From the NCBI GenBank assembly GCA_025201765.1, contig MU623483.1, positions 1-64,000 on the forward strand: a stretch of 64,000 bases of DNA. Reading direction: 5' to 3'. Of this stretch, positions 25,461 through 36,987 are shown piece after piece (within the stretch, counting starts at the first letter, position 1; each line of letters begins with the position of its first letter). The notes under the pieces are model-generated. The model saw only the letters and a program-made list of their open reading frames with translations. It did not search any database and had not been told where the DNA came from. Both the position numbers and the translations under genes were made by a program. This DNA is from Daldinia sp. FL1419. Taxonomy: Eukaryota > Ascomycota > Sordariomycetes > Xylariales > Hypoxylaceae.

Positions 25461-27307
25461 TTACACCTTTTGGGGGACGTCGTGGGTCTCGATCGCCACC
25501 TCCTTCTCGACTTGCTCCAGGTTCAAGTGCGCCACAGCCGCGTCCTCGCCGTCGATAACCTTGGCCAGCTCCTCGAGCGTGGGGCCCTTGGTCTCGACGT
25601 ACATGAAGTACACGAAAGCGAGCTCGCAGAAGATCCAGCAGGTGTAAATAACGTACAGCTTCCACGAGTGGTCGAGGCCGAAAGCCTGGAAGGCGACGGG
25701 GTTGGCGTAGACGTTCAGGCACAAGGCGGCCTGGATCATGATGTTCAGGACCATGAGACCCTTGGCGCGCAGCTTGTAGGGCAGGATTTCGATCGCGTAA
25801 CCGACGAGGAGGCCGGACCACGCGAACGAGTAGAAGAAGCTGAAGAGCCAGATGAAGAAGATCATGGCGTAGTTGGCGCCTGGAGATCGGTGCTCGCCGT
25901 AGAGGCCCGCGCATAGCGTCCAGAAGATGAAGACGAGGAACATGCCGCCGGTCGAGGTGAGGAACATCGGTCGACGGCCCCAGCGGTCTACGAGCGTGGC
26001 CATGGTAACTGACACAATAAGGGATAGGATCATTTGACCACCGGAGAGCTAGAGTATATTAGGTTAGAACCGGGTTTTTTTTTTGGATTTTTTTTTCTCC
26101 TTTTCGATTAGGGTCTAGAAAACTTACACCGAACTTGGAGTTGGAGTCCGAAACACCGGCCTGGTCGTAGAGGGTACTAGCAAAGTTGGAAATGATAGCG
26201 TTGCCGGACCATTGCGAGAAGAGACCCAAAGACAGGAGAACGGCCAGACGGTAACGGTTTCCCTTGGTCCTGAAGAAATCGGCGTAGCTGCTGTTAGCCT
26301 TGCTTTCCATCTCGAGCTTGATCGTCTCCCTGATCTCGCGGTACTCGAACTGGACGGTCGGGTGCTGTGCGTTGCCGTTGGCGTGGTACTTGGCGAGGAT
26401 GGCGAGGGCCTGGTCGTGCTTGTCCTTGGCCATGAGGTATCGGGGGGACTCGGGGATCCACCAGATGAAGGTGATCTGGATGACGGAGGGCAGGGCCTGC
26501 AGGATGGCGGGGATACGCCACGACCAGTCGTTCTGGATGTAGTTGGTGCCGAACGAGAGCCATGTAACGACTACAAAGGGGTTAGCAACTCGCGCTCTTC
26601 GTAGGGCTTCGACGGTCTAGACGTACCAATAGCGCCGACGTTCCATAGACAGTTGTAAACAGCGGTGAGGCGACCGCGGTGCTGGGGGTGCGAAATCTCT
26701 GTTAGCAGCATCGGAGAGGCGATTTGAGCTAAACTGTTTCCGAATCCCATCATGACACGACCGCCCATGAAGGAGTTGATGTTCTGCGCGGTTCCCTGGA
26801 GAACGGCACCAACGATCATGATGATACAACCGACAATGATGGGCATTTTTCGGCCAAAGTTATCAGCTATTAAAGGACTATTATAACACATCAGCACACG
26901 CCATTTCGGGTCTCCGCGACCCCGGAGAAGGTAACCGGGACTTACACCAGGGGAATCGAGCCCAAGCTACCAATCTGGTATAACGCAGCCAGAAGACCGA
27001 GTTGGGATCCTTGCGGGTTGTTGAAGAAAGCCTTCCACTTGTCGAACACTTGCACCGAGTTGAAGAACGAACTGCAGATCCGTTAGTTGCCGTATTTCGT
27101 GATATCTAAGAAAGGTGCTGCGTATAAGCCATACCCGTCGTAACCAGTAGTCGCCGAAGCAACGCAGAGTACGAAGCAGTAGAAATACAACTTCCTCAAG
27201 CCGGGGTCCTTCATCCATTCTACCCTCTCGAAGGCCGGGGCCTCCTCCTGCGCGTGCGCGATCTCATCCTTTCGCGGCGCCTTCTGCGCGATGACGCCGA
27301 TCGCCAT
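25461..27307 (-). CDS. MFS sugar transporter (lactose permease/hexose transporter-like)
   Basis: Proton-coupled or facilitative sugar uptake at the plasma membrane. Five exons on the minus strand: 27307-27135, 27071-26946, 26877-26627, 26570-26128 and 26048-25461. Introns of 63, 68, 56 and 79 bp all have GT-AG ends and consistent phase, giving 526 residues. Sugar-porter motifs are present: TTGYDG in TM1, ADNFGRKMP after TM2, GRVMMGFG in TM4, PESPRYLM before the central loop, DRWGRRPMF after TM8, and a VETKGPTLEEL tail. The start at 27307 (ATG, A at -3 and G at +4) is the first ATG. The frame is open upstream without another ATG, and a GTAAGC...CTTAG pair suggests an intron in the 5' leader. 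Substrate cannot be told from sequence alone. Confidence 0.9.
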
Positions 27308-30300
27308 TATGCCGGGCTGGTCGCAAGGATTCTTTTCACACTGCTTATTGGCGACGGTGTCGAGGGTACTGCAACCTAAGGGGGAAGACACCTAGTCCTC
27401 CTCTCCGGTGAGTTAGGTTGAGGCTTACTTAAAAGCTTGGTCTCTTGGGGTTGGGAGGGTAGAGACGTAAATAGTCTACAACGACGAGGTTGGCATCGAA
27501 ACAAAGCTCGATGGGAACGGAGGACCAGATACAATTATATGATCCATGGGAAAGACCAGGGGCCGTAGCAAGGGTGCCCGTCTACATTAGGACGGGCGAG
27601 CGGACCGGTAGAGGAACTCACTTGGACGGATTGCACCTAGCCCGTAGCCAGCCCATCTCACTTCCTGAACGCGAGATCTGGAATTGGGGAACCTTTCTCA
27701 TGGTGAGTTAACTTACATGTGTGAGTGGGTTGCGGGTCTTCTTCCTTACCCCATTGCCCGCCCCCCAATGCCCCTAGTCTCCTCCCCCCGTGGCGCCATG
27801 GCCCATGGGGAATTTGGGACGAAGGCAAGTAAACGGACCGGGATGTGGGTTACTAGGGGCACCCGCTGGCCTTAGGGTACCGAAACAGACAGAGGGAAGA
27901 GAAGAGAAAAAAAGAAAAAAAATTGCATTTCGGTTAATGATCTTAATTCTGGATGCGCCGAGCACGAAGCGATCTGGGTCCCGGCCGAGCTACAACGCCA
28001 CCCACGAATAATCGTGTCAACAACGACATCCTGTTTGGTATATCTTGCAGATGCCTCTCTATATTGCCCGGTAGTACATTCTGTATGTTCGCATCCATAA
28101 TAGGGCGTATCGTCTTTGTCATAGAGTCTTTTCTCGTGCTACGTACCGTTTCGGTAGCAGTAGATCTTCTACCGTGCCTGGGATAATTCTGCGGGAGGGT
28201 AGCTCTCGCCGGTGTATCGACCGGCACGCCCATGTCACGATTTGATATGATGAGCAGTTAGCAGTTAGCGTTTCCCGGGGGGCCCCAGAAGCGCTGGAAC
28301 TCTTCGAGAACGCATAACAACACATTATTTGTATACCCTACCTGACTGCGCACTATGTAGTGTACTATGTCGGAGGCCACTTACACACCTACCCAGGTGC
28401 ATTACCTGTCCTATACATAGTACCGCATAGCATAGCATAGTACCAAACTACGGCAATCGTAGATGCCGTGTGATGAGTTTCCCTCAGCGAGAAGCAGCAC
28501 GATGCGAGTTGTCTTTGGTTGGATATAATCGATTTGCGGGGAAATACTCGACCAGTAACACCGATATCCTGGACCTGATCCCACCGCGGGACGTGAGTAA
28601 GGAAACTTGGTTGCTTGGGTTGTGTAAGTTGGGCCTATGCCAAATTCATTCGCGTAGTGTTTTCCTATTATTCCTCCTATTGGTGGCAATTGGGTGGCAT
28701 TCTTAGATGGGTGTAGCTATTATTTCTAGCGACATGATAGCGACATGATGGCGACAACACCATTATAGACAACACCTTCTGTTTCATGATGGTCGAACCC
28801 CGGCCTTCTTGAGATTGTCCCCTACTGCGGATTCATTAACGACCTGGTATCCCGAGCTCCGTGGGACTCTGATCGTCTATTCTGATTCTAGCCTAGACTG
28901 AGTGGTTCCATGGTGTCGGAGACGGCCTAGAATATAATACCTCGACTTGTGTATTAGGCAGAATAATTTAGACTGCGGTTCATGCACGTCAGAATCGGTA
29001 GGAGAGCTTTTACGCGTGGGATAGTATGAATGCCAAAGCTTTGAGTCCCTTGTTAGGACGGTGCAAGGACATCGAGTCCCCCCTTGTCGACGTTGGAGCC
29101 AGATGAAGGATACTGGAATCGGATTGTCGTTGAATTTTTCTACATAGGCCCCCCAAAGTCACAGCCTTGGCTAGAATAGATTGAACCTCTCGCTTATATG
29201 GGCAAATAGAGGTTGCACCGCATTGAAGCAACGCGAGTTTTTGGTTACAATTAAGCATCCCTATTACCATACGCGTATATATAATTACTTACCCCCTATA
29301 TATATATCAATTACATATGTATGTTCATGTGGCTAACAAGAACTGGCCACTGAGATCCCTTATACGTAAAAACTCTTCGCCATCAGAGGAATCCATTATT
29401 CAGAGCTTGCTTCTCATCCAAAGAAAACAGATTCGTACTGTTGGGATAGTGCTATATCTGACCCGGACTGTCTCGTGGCGGTCGTAGCAGAATTAAATTA
29501 ACAAATCTTGGCATTCCGCCCCTCCCCTTCCATCTCCATACTCCATTCTCCAATGGGACCCTTCTTCTCTCTTCTCCAAACCGTCTTCGTCCATCTTTGG
29601 ACCTTTGGAAGCTTACGACATGCCCTATTGGGTAGTTTGCTAAAAAGAGCTAATTGTCCCCTCCATCCAACTGCCTATATGGTATTTTGGAGAAAGCTTG
29701 TGTTGACTTTTCTTTACTGTATAATATATCCTTCCCTCCATACACACATACACACGCATACACACATACACACACACACAATTACACACAAATTACACAA
29801 GTTATTCGATAGCCTCAGACGGGAATTGGAAGGAATAACCAAGAGATTAGACATGGCAAGGGTTTTCCGGAATAGTAATCAGCTTAGACCAGGTCAGGCG
29901 CTCAGCTGTCAGAGAGCAGACATCTCGCTTTCGGGATAACGTCCCGCGAAGCCGGACAATTGGAGAAGTCGAGTTGAGCAAATCAGTTCGCAGTCCTTTT
30001 TCGAGCCTCACGTACGAATACAGCTCTAGTGGCTAACGTCCTTAGCAAGCAAGCCACATGGCACTTCTGTTACGGCTTATTATCCTAATTGGGATATCGT
30101 GAAGTCCTGGGTAAGGCGTCTAAGTCTATAGACGGGTTCTAACCAGCTTGCTAGGCCCTATTTGCTACTGTCGTCATTGATTTTCAACCGGTATAGGACG
30201 AAGTTTGTTTAGATGCGGTGTAAGTGATCTCCTGTTATACCTCGGCGTATCGGTTCCACCACTGCAGCCAGTGATGCAACTACATAGGCGCCGGATTTCG

Positions 30301-32456
30301 AACAAGCTGCAGATCCTCGTGAGTTGTTACCAGCAGTAGTAGAGCGTCTCTAGTTTGCCCCGGATCTGGGGAATAGAGACGCTAACTTGTAGAGGTTGTC
30401 CCGTGGGAGCCCCGGATTTCTCGAAGGAATGGCGTTGTCGGACCGCTGTCACGACTCACGAGAAGATCAAACCACGACGAGTTTGGCCGATGGCTTCAGA
30501 AGGAGCTGTTAGCGGCGTTCGCTTACGACTGACTTGCAATTGTCGAGCCACGCTGCCACGTTAGGTCATCAATAAGGCGGCGAGATTGTGCCTCTCGTAC
30601 GCCGCATGAAATTGTTTTAGAGAATTAATCGCTCGATCCGATACGTTAATGCTAAGCAAGTATTATTGAAATACTGGACCCTCAGCTGCCCGTTCTGAAA
30701 TCTAGACCGGTGGATCATCGTGGGCGAGTTGAGGATGAAGACATTTAGGCTAAATGCGGCAAAAATGCCTGGTCGGCCATTTGCCGGGGCCCCATGTACA
30801 AATGGTCAAGGACCGTATTGGCGGAAGCTTCCGAGGCAACGCACGCTTTTGCCAGGGATTGCGGGATGGTGCAGTTCTGAGAACTGTGCCATGCACCAGC
30901 ACATGCTACCCAGCCTAGCAGCCTCGCAAGTTAGCTCGATAAAGTTCATCTATCATAGTCAAAAGTACTCGCGGATGAGAAAGCCGTAGAGATAGTTGGC
31001 CATTCGTTAGCGAGCGTCGACGTGGTTCTTAGTGCTCAATAGATCGGTTCGCTATCGCTCTGAATATTAGACCAAAAAACTACGTCAGGCCATCTCGACG
31101 GAAGACCGATCCTAGAGCGCTATCGTGGAAGTCACCGTTGCAAATCTACCAAAGTCTCGGCCATCGCATGTACCGCATCTACTATTTGATAATCGGGAAG
31201 GAGTTGCCATGTGGTCTCCCCTATCTTGGTATCTACAGGTCGAATATATTAACCCGGAAACCTGGGCAGGATGAATGAGAAAGGATGGTTCATATCGAAG
31301 AGGCGCTTCTCCCCTAGGGCGCCGGATATAGGATCTAGGCCTGGGTAATAATACTCAGTTGAGAGCAGATATTGAGATGGTTGACGCAAGGGAGAGCTGA
31401 ATTAAGTATTATGGCTAATTGGTCGCCTGGCATGCACTCTCTTTATTCCCATGTGTTTGCTAACGAAGTCTATTTTCGTCGGCTGCATAAATCAAGCGGC
31501 GCAATTCTCTCGGTTATGGGCTCGAACACATTCAGCCTGACAACGTCAAATATCCGTTAAGCCCAGATAGTTCCCGGTACGCGGCGACGAGTAAAAGAAT
31601 GCACTCCTGTCTGGCATAATTCGCTCAGGGGGCTGCATAACTTTGGTATATCAAATGCACCGAGTAATTGTACCGAAGCCGAAGAGTGGATTCTGTCTTT
31701 ATTACTCCTGTTGAACGTCAGTCAATGTATAATGCATTTTGAGGTATATCGCCTCATCCTCATGTCTACCCGATCCGGAACGCCGGCTCGCCGCAATCCA
31801 ATCGGTCCCTTAATGTACAGCGATTTTTCCGAAAAGTGATCGCCATCTTCCTTACTCCTAGTTCTATTATCTGTCTAGACTTGGAACCCGAAGCCAGCCA
31901 TACAGGATCGGTATTGATCTATAGTCGACTTGCAATCGTTGGCGGGATCGGCTGCTTTTGAGAATAGCATACATTCGTCGCGCTTCGACTTTTCGTCTTT
32001 GCAAACACAGCAGGGCTAATGCGTATACTAGTTAGTATAACCATGATACGTGAATATTGTTAAATTCATACTTTCGGCTTCGACGTTGCAAGAGCTTGGG
32101 AGCCGGGGCTCACCACAGGCTTGATCTCGGAATTAGAAACTGAAGCTACGCCAAGTTAATAAATGATATAAATCCAGAATGAATCATCTTACGCATTGAG
32201 ATGCTTTGCGACGCCATTGCGACTATGTTCTGGTGTTACTCGAGTATGCAAGGAACGTAGGAATGTGCTTGACAAATTGTCGAGAACTTTTTGAGTGAAT
32301 CGCAGGATGTGGTAGAATTACCAATTATTAGTGAATCCAAAAGAAAAAAAGATGGAATGGTATGACGCGATTTGTAATTGACGGCTGATTACCCTGTTAC
32401 CTAGCGGCCGAGGCACAAAGATAACCGATAATACTGTCAACGTCGTTATCTAAACG
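27308..32456. other. About 5 kb without a recognisable gene
   Basis: Runs from the transporter promoter to the transposon. Short open frames of 60-140 codons occur on both strands, but none has a recognisable domain or plausible multi-exon continuation. It contains a (CACATA)n tract at 29740-29800. Composition is ordinary (not AT-rich), so it is not heavily RIP-mutated. It may hold decayed genes or a non-coding element that I cannot identify. Confidence 0.5.
29740..29800. repeat. (CACATA)n / CA-rich microsatellite
   Basis: Imperfect CACACATA and CACACACA units in tandem, ending in ATTACACACAAATTACACAA. Confidence 0.9.
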
Positions 32457-32505
32457 CCGAGCTTTATAGCGAGCTTCGAGGTCAGCGCCTGCGCTCCACA
32501 GGTAC

Positions 32506-32545
32506 GGAGGCCCATATGTGACACTTTGCCAAAATCAATGTTTTG
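32506..32545 (+). repeat. Left terminal inverted repeat core
   Basis: Starts GGAGGCCCATATGTG and continues ACTTTGCCAAAATCAAT. It pairs with the right copy with five mismatches in 40 bases, including an uninterrupted 17-base match. Confidence 0.88.
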
Positions 32546-32738
32546 GGCTGAAAAGGGTAATATTGTGCTTAGTGTACGCACGAGCCATATACTTTGCAAT
32601 TGTACCTAGATACTTATGTATTATACGGATAAAATATAGTGGATAAGTACATATGAGGGGTATATTAGAGGCTTGTGGCTATATTCCAATCCATTTCCTT
32701 GTTACTATTCCCATTTCGTACGATATTTTGATATCAAA

Positions 32739-34632
32739 ATGGGAAGACAACTTATAGATTTCGAGCCTTATAAGGACCAGATTACTACTTGGTTCAATGA
32801 GAACCTTACTACGCAACAAATTCTATCCAATTTCCACCGAGAATACCGATGGAAACCTGCTCCTAGAACATTGAATCGTACGTTGAGAAAATGGGGATTG
32901 CGCAAGCAACATCACATCCGAACAAATACTCTCCCCGAAGACCTTAAAGACGAAATACTATACCTATTCTTTCAATTTCAATCAACTGATAAAAGAATAT
33001 GTGAAATACTCAAAACCAAAGGTTATAACCTTTCACCACGACAATTGCAAAAGATTCGATTTGACCTTGGTTTAAAACGTCGTACGACCACACCTGAAGA
33101 GAAGCAATTACAGATCAACGCTATTCGAGCTGCTATCTTTGAAGAAACTAAGAATTCCGGGCGTATAGGCGAGCTAGGGCGGCGATATTTACATGATTAT
33201 ATCCGGGACAAAAATGGGAATTATTTCCCTCGGTTCGTACGAATATTATCATTTCTCATGGCAGATTTTAACATAATATAGGGACACTTTGTACGAGATC
33301 TATAAAGAGTTCTTCCCTGACGCTGTCCACCAACGCACGTGGCGAAAACGAAGGCAAAAGGGGGAATTTATTGTGTACGGCCCGAATCAAGTTTGGAGTA
33401 TTGATGGTCACGATAAACTCCTTCCTTGGGGGATCCATATATATGGTGCAATAGATGGATATTCAAGGTTCCTTGTTTGGTATCAAGTTTCGTACGCTGG
33501 AAGTACTGCTATAAGCACTTTGAAACAATATTTACGTGCCGTACGAAAATTGGGATACACGCCTCGTACGTGCCGTGCGGATAGGGGTAAAGAATTACCT
33601 CTATTATCAGCTGCACATTGGACCCTCGTACGAGCCTTCTATGAGAATTACGACGGATCTGTTGTGGAATTTGGTGACTGCTTCTATTACGGTCGTAGTA
33701 TGGACAATACTAGAATTGAATTCTGGTGGGGCCAACTTCAACGTTCTTGTTTAAATCGCTGGAGGGTAAGTTAACCTATATTCGTACGAAGCATATCAAG
33801 TATTAACATATATATATAGTCCTTATTCCATCGGATGGAAGCCGAAAGAACGTGGATTTTTGGCGACCTAGCTTGCCAAATTGCACTTCTTGCTGTTTAT
33901 GTGCCAATTATAGAAAACGAGATTAAGATTTTCGTTAAATTATGGAATAACCATGATGTTCGTACGCAACGCAACCGTGCGAACGCCTTACGAGGCCGCC
34001 CTTGGGATAATTTTTTTACCCCTAATACTGATTTTGTTTCGCAATGGGGCGCTCCCGTTGATGTTGCTATCTTGGCTGAGATTGAAGCTGCAATGGAGAA
34101 CGATGATATTGATCGATTTCTTCCAGATAATACTTTGCAATGGTGCGAAGAGAAGCTTCGCGATATTGGCCTGGATCGTACGAAAGAAGATAATCGGCAA
34201 TGGCCATTCGTAGAAGCTTATAACAAGCTTCGTACGGAGATCCAAGCAGAACTTGAAAACGGTAATCCTGCAGGGTTATATTTATTAACACCTTCTGCTC
34301 GAGGTGGCTTAGCTGGAATGGAAGAGAGATTAACTAAAATCAGGAACTTCCCATCAGAAAACCAACTCAATACGGCCGTACGAGAGGCTTACGAAAGAAG
34401 AAATGGTATTGAAGAAGAATTTAATCTTTCTCAAGCACCAGAAAATGTTGAGACCATGGAACACGAAGAACTTTTGGAGCATGAGGAGATACATAGAAAT
34501 AATATGGATCTTAACGATTGGCGGAATGCTAGGCAAGAGTCGTACGATATGGGTAATGATGATGAGGATAATAATGATGATGATGATGAGAACGATACTG
34601 ACAATTACATTGAAGGTGATGACGAGCTATAA
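32739..34632 (+). CDS. DDE integrase-like transposase
   Basis: Predicted catalyst of transposition. Three exons, 32739-33232, 33282-33765 and 33820-34632, with 49- and 54-bp introns, join in phase to 596 residues. The N-terminus (FEPYKDQITTWFNEN...RTLRKWGLRK) resembles the Clr5-type helix-turn-helix, and a second helical DNA-binding-like unit follows (about residues 65-115). The retroviral-integrase-type core has D206 (VWSIDGHDK), D265 (CRADRGKE) and E311 (NTRIEFWWG), spacing D-58-D-45-E. A helical C-terminal region ends in a very acidic tail (DDEDNNDDDDENDTDN). The family is the fungal integrase-core proteins of DNA elements; no reverse transcriptase is nearby. The ATG at 32739 is preferred over one at 32673 because it begins at the HTH; both share the frame. 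The first intron uses a GTTCGT donor. Confidence 0.88.
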
Positions 34633-34827
34633 TGAAGCTCGTACGATGGTTATGGTTATGATATGAATGAATTAGGGATAAGGAATAAGGGGTTAGAAAT
34701 GATCGTACAACAGTCAGCAAGTAATTGATTTTTTTTTTTTTTTTTCAATTGACTTTCGTACAGACTATTTAGGTACCTATTTATCCAAATTATTTAACTT
34801 ACAAAGAAGCCCCTATTTCAAGCATAA
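34633..34827. other. Spacer between convergent transposon genes
   Basis: Contains a CGTACG copy at about 34640 and a T run at 34729-34745 that may serve 3'-end formation for both genes. Confidence 0.5.
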
Positions 34828-36429
34828 TCATTCCCCAAAGCGACGAGCAGGTACAGCTTTGTTCGTACGAGAAGAACTCCGAACGGGAACTGCCTTTTTA
34901 ATAACCTTTTCCGTATCTTTAGAAGCATCTTCAAGTGTCGGACGATTAATATCTGGGGGTGTGTTGGCTACATTAGTAGCCTCGGAAGCAGGAGATGCTT
35001 TTGGATTTTCATCGATGCTTTTAGCTGTGAAGCTCGTACGACGAGCCACCTTGGGGGTTGGCGATTCTGGTGATGAAACAGTCGGTGATTTGTCTCGTCC
35101 GGGAGGCGATGATGATACTCTGTAATGAATGAACCCAGTGCGTTTTGGGGTAGCCAGCCGTGGTGGAGGGGTCGGACGACGTGGTAGTCCGAATATTTCT
35201 TCTATGGGCGTAAGTGATTTTTCACTTTCGTACGTTAATTCTTGAGGCTCGGGGATTTGAAGAGGCTGAGGAAGCTGAGGAGGCTCACGAGGTCGACCGG
35301 AGCCAGCTGACATAGAAGCAGATGCCTTGCGCTTCCTCGTCTCTTCCCGACTTCGTACGAAAAGGCTATCTTCTTGGGATTCGGCCTTGATCATAGGGCT
35401 GAGACGCTCAGCCTTAATAGGTCTGGAATCCTCGAGTTTGATCGGCATGTTATCAAAATCATCTTCAACCTTCGTACGAATATCAGGGGAAGGGAGGTCT
35501 GCCTCGACCTTAGGAATCGTACGAATCTTCTGGTAAGCAACGAATATCTTCCGATGTTCTTTGCCATTTTGCGACTTGGTTGGTAGGAGACTATTCCAAA
35601 TCGTACGAACATCTTCCGCATTTTCCGCTTCGATATTCAAATTCGTAAAAGCTCGGTTCGTTAAAGTTTTATAGAAAGTAATAGGATATGCTTTATCCAA
35701 ATCTTTCTTGCGTTGGAAATTTTGAGAAGCTAATCTTTCCCACCAATCATGGATACCGAAGATCCTCTCCCCTCGTACGGCAGTATCATAATTGTAAAGA
35801 GTTTCAAGGGAATTATGTACGAAGAGTGGCATCGGAAGTTCGTCATTCTCGTCAAGGGTGAACTTCACAATACAAATGCTTAAGTTAAAATGAAACCAAG
35901 CATTACTAGAAGATAAGTGCTTCTTCGACGATCTATCTCGTACGGTATTAGAAAATTCAGCGGCTTTTAAAAAGAAATTGGTAGCTAACCGCTGGGCTTC
36001 CCGCAGGGCTTCGGACGAGGCAGGAACTTGTGTCATAGGAGGGATACTGAACTCTGTTTTTGGTAAGAGAGGACGAGGGTTCGGACGAGGCCGGCGGAGA
36101 ACCGCTAGTTGGTCGGCTGGGGAAAGCATATTGCTATCTTCGTACGATCTGGGATTGATTCTTTTAACGAGCTTTGTTGGAGAATGATCGTCACTTTCGT
36201 CGTCACTGGGAATAATAATAGGTTCGTTCGAAGATATATTACTAGTACGACGGGATGTAACATTGTCCGAACGTATATTCTTCGTACGATGCGATGTAGG
36301 TTCGTCCGAAGATGTATCCCCTACACGTTGGAGTGGTACGCCGCAAAACTGGCAAAAACCTAGACCAGCTGCTTTCATATTGGCGTGAGAGGCGCCGAAT
36401 GCCTGAGGAAGAGAACAAATATCAGCCAT
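34828..36429 (-). CDS. Transposon-encoded 533-aa protein of unknown function
   Basis: A single uninterrupted frame from the ATG at 36429, convergent with the transposase and divergent from the cysteine-rich gene. Residues about 20-30 contain one CQFC pair. A serine- and acidic-rich linker follows (IIIPSDDESDD). A central globular-looking region, about residues 130-310, is rich in W, F and Y (AWFHFNLSICIV, IHDWWERLA, NRAFTNLNIEA). The C-terminal 200 residues are S/P/K/E-rich and probably disordered, with a basic end. No known domain is recognised. The intact frame, dense CGTACG sites and position inside the inverted repeats make it an accessory gene of the element. A DNA-binding partner of the transposase is speculation. 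Confidence 0.82.
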   Translation of the reverse strand: MADICSLPQAFGASHANMKAAGLGFCQFCGVPLQRVGDTSSDEPTSHRTKNIRSDNVTSRRTSNISSNEPIIIPSDDESDDHSPTKLVKRINPRSYEDSNMLSPADQLAVLRRPRPNPRPLLPKTEFSIPPMTQVPASSEALREAQRLATNFFLKAAEFSNTVRDRSSKKHLSSSNAWFHFNLSICIVKFTLDENDELPMPLFVHNSLETLYNYDTAVRGERIFGIHDWWERLASQNFQRKKDLDKAYPITFYKTLTNRAFTNLNIEAENAEDVRTIWNSLLPTKSQNGKEHRKIFVAYQKIRTIPKVEADLPSPDIRTKVEDDFDNMPIKLEDSRPIKAERLSPMIKAESQEDSLFVRSREETRKRKASASMSAGSGRPREPPQLPQPLQIPEPQELTYESEKSLTPIEEIFGLPRRPTPPPRLATPKRTGFIHYRVSSSPPGRDKSPTVSSPESPTPKVARRTSFTAKSIDENPKASPASEATNVANTPPDINRPTLEDASKDTEKVIKKAVPVRSSSRTNKAVPARRFGE

Positions 36430-36987
36430 TTTGGTAAATAATCTGAATATCGTACGAGATGAAGAATAAAGGGAAAAAGAGAAGGAATGGGGAGGAGGGA
36501 GGGAGAAGGGGGAAGATCATATATAGACTTCTCTCTGTTTCTTTCCCCTCCCCTTTTTTTTTTTTCGTACGATTGAAAGTGCGAAACGGACGGGTAGATA
36601 CCTTACCCGACGGGAAACAAACGGCGACGATGTGATATGCGATAGCTTCTATTTTGAAAGGTAATACTTGATTATTCGTACAGTAAGATCTTATATTAGA
36701 GTAATTATAGGGGGTTCTAAACCTTGTTTGTACGACTTAGGCATTATGTAAATATGTTATCATATGCAGGCCAGTACGCCGATATGATTGGCGATAACAA
36801 ACGCATAGAAGAATTACACCAAAATTGTATGGTAAGAACCTACAATTATGTTAAGGAAATTTCAGCCGTACGAAGATTTCCCCTCATTTGAAAATTTTTT
36901 TGTAGGTAGATTTCGTCTTATTTTTCTTTCCTTTTTAACTACTATTTGAACAATATCAACAACATTAATCATATCAATAATAACATC
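36430..36987. promoter_or_regulatory. Divergent promoter of the two accessory transposon genes
   Basis: The 558-bp spacer separates the starts of the 533-aa gene (-) and the cysteine-rich gene (+). It contains CGTACG at about 36451, 36564 and 36867, pyrimidine-rich stretches at 36530-36564, and half-site variants (TCGTACAG, TGTACGAC). It also carries a possible 53-codon spliced reading frame, 36754-36949, that I do not consider supported. Confidence 0.45.

Noticed and set aside
25470..25916. Long plus-strand frame opposite the transporter
   Set aside because: Antisense shadow of a codon-biased exon whose sense frame matches MFS transporters.
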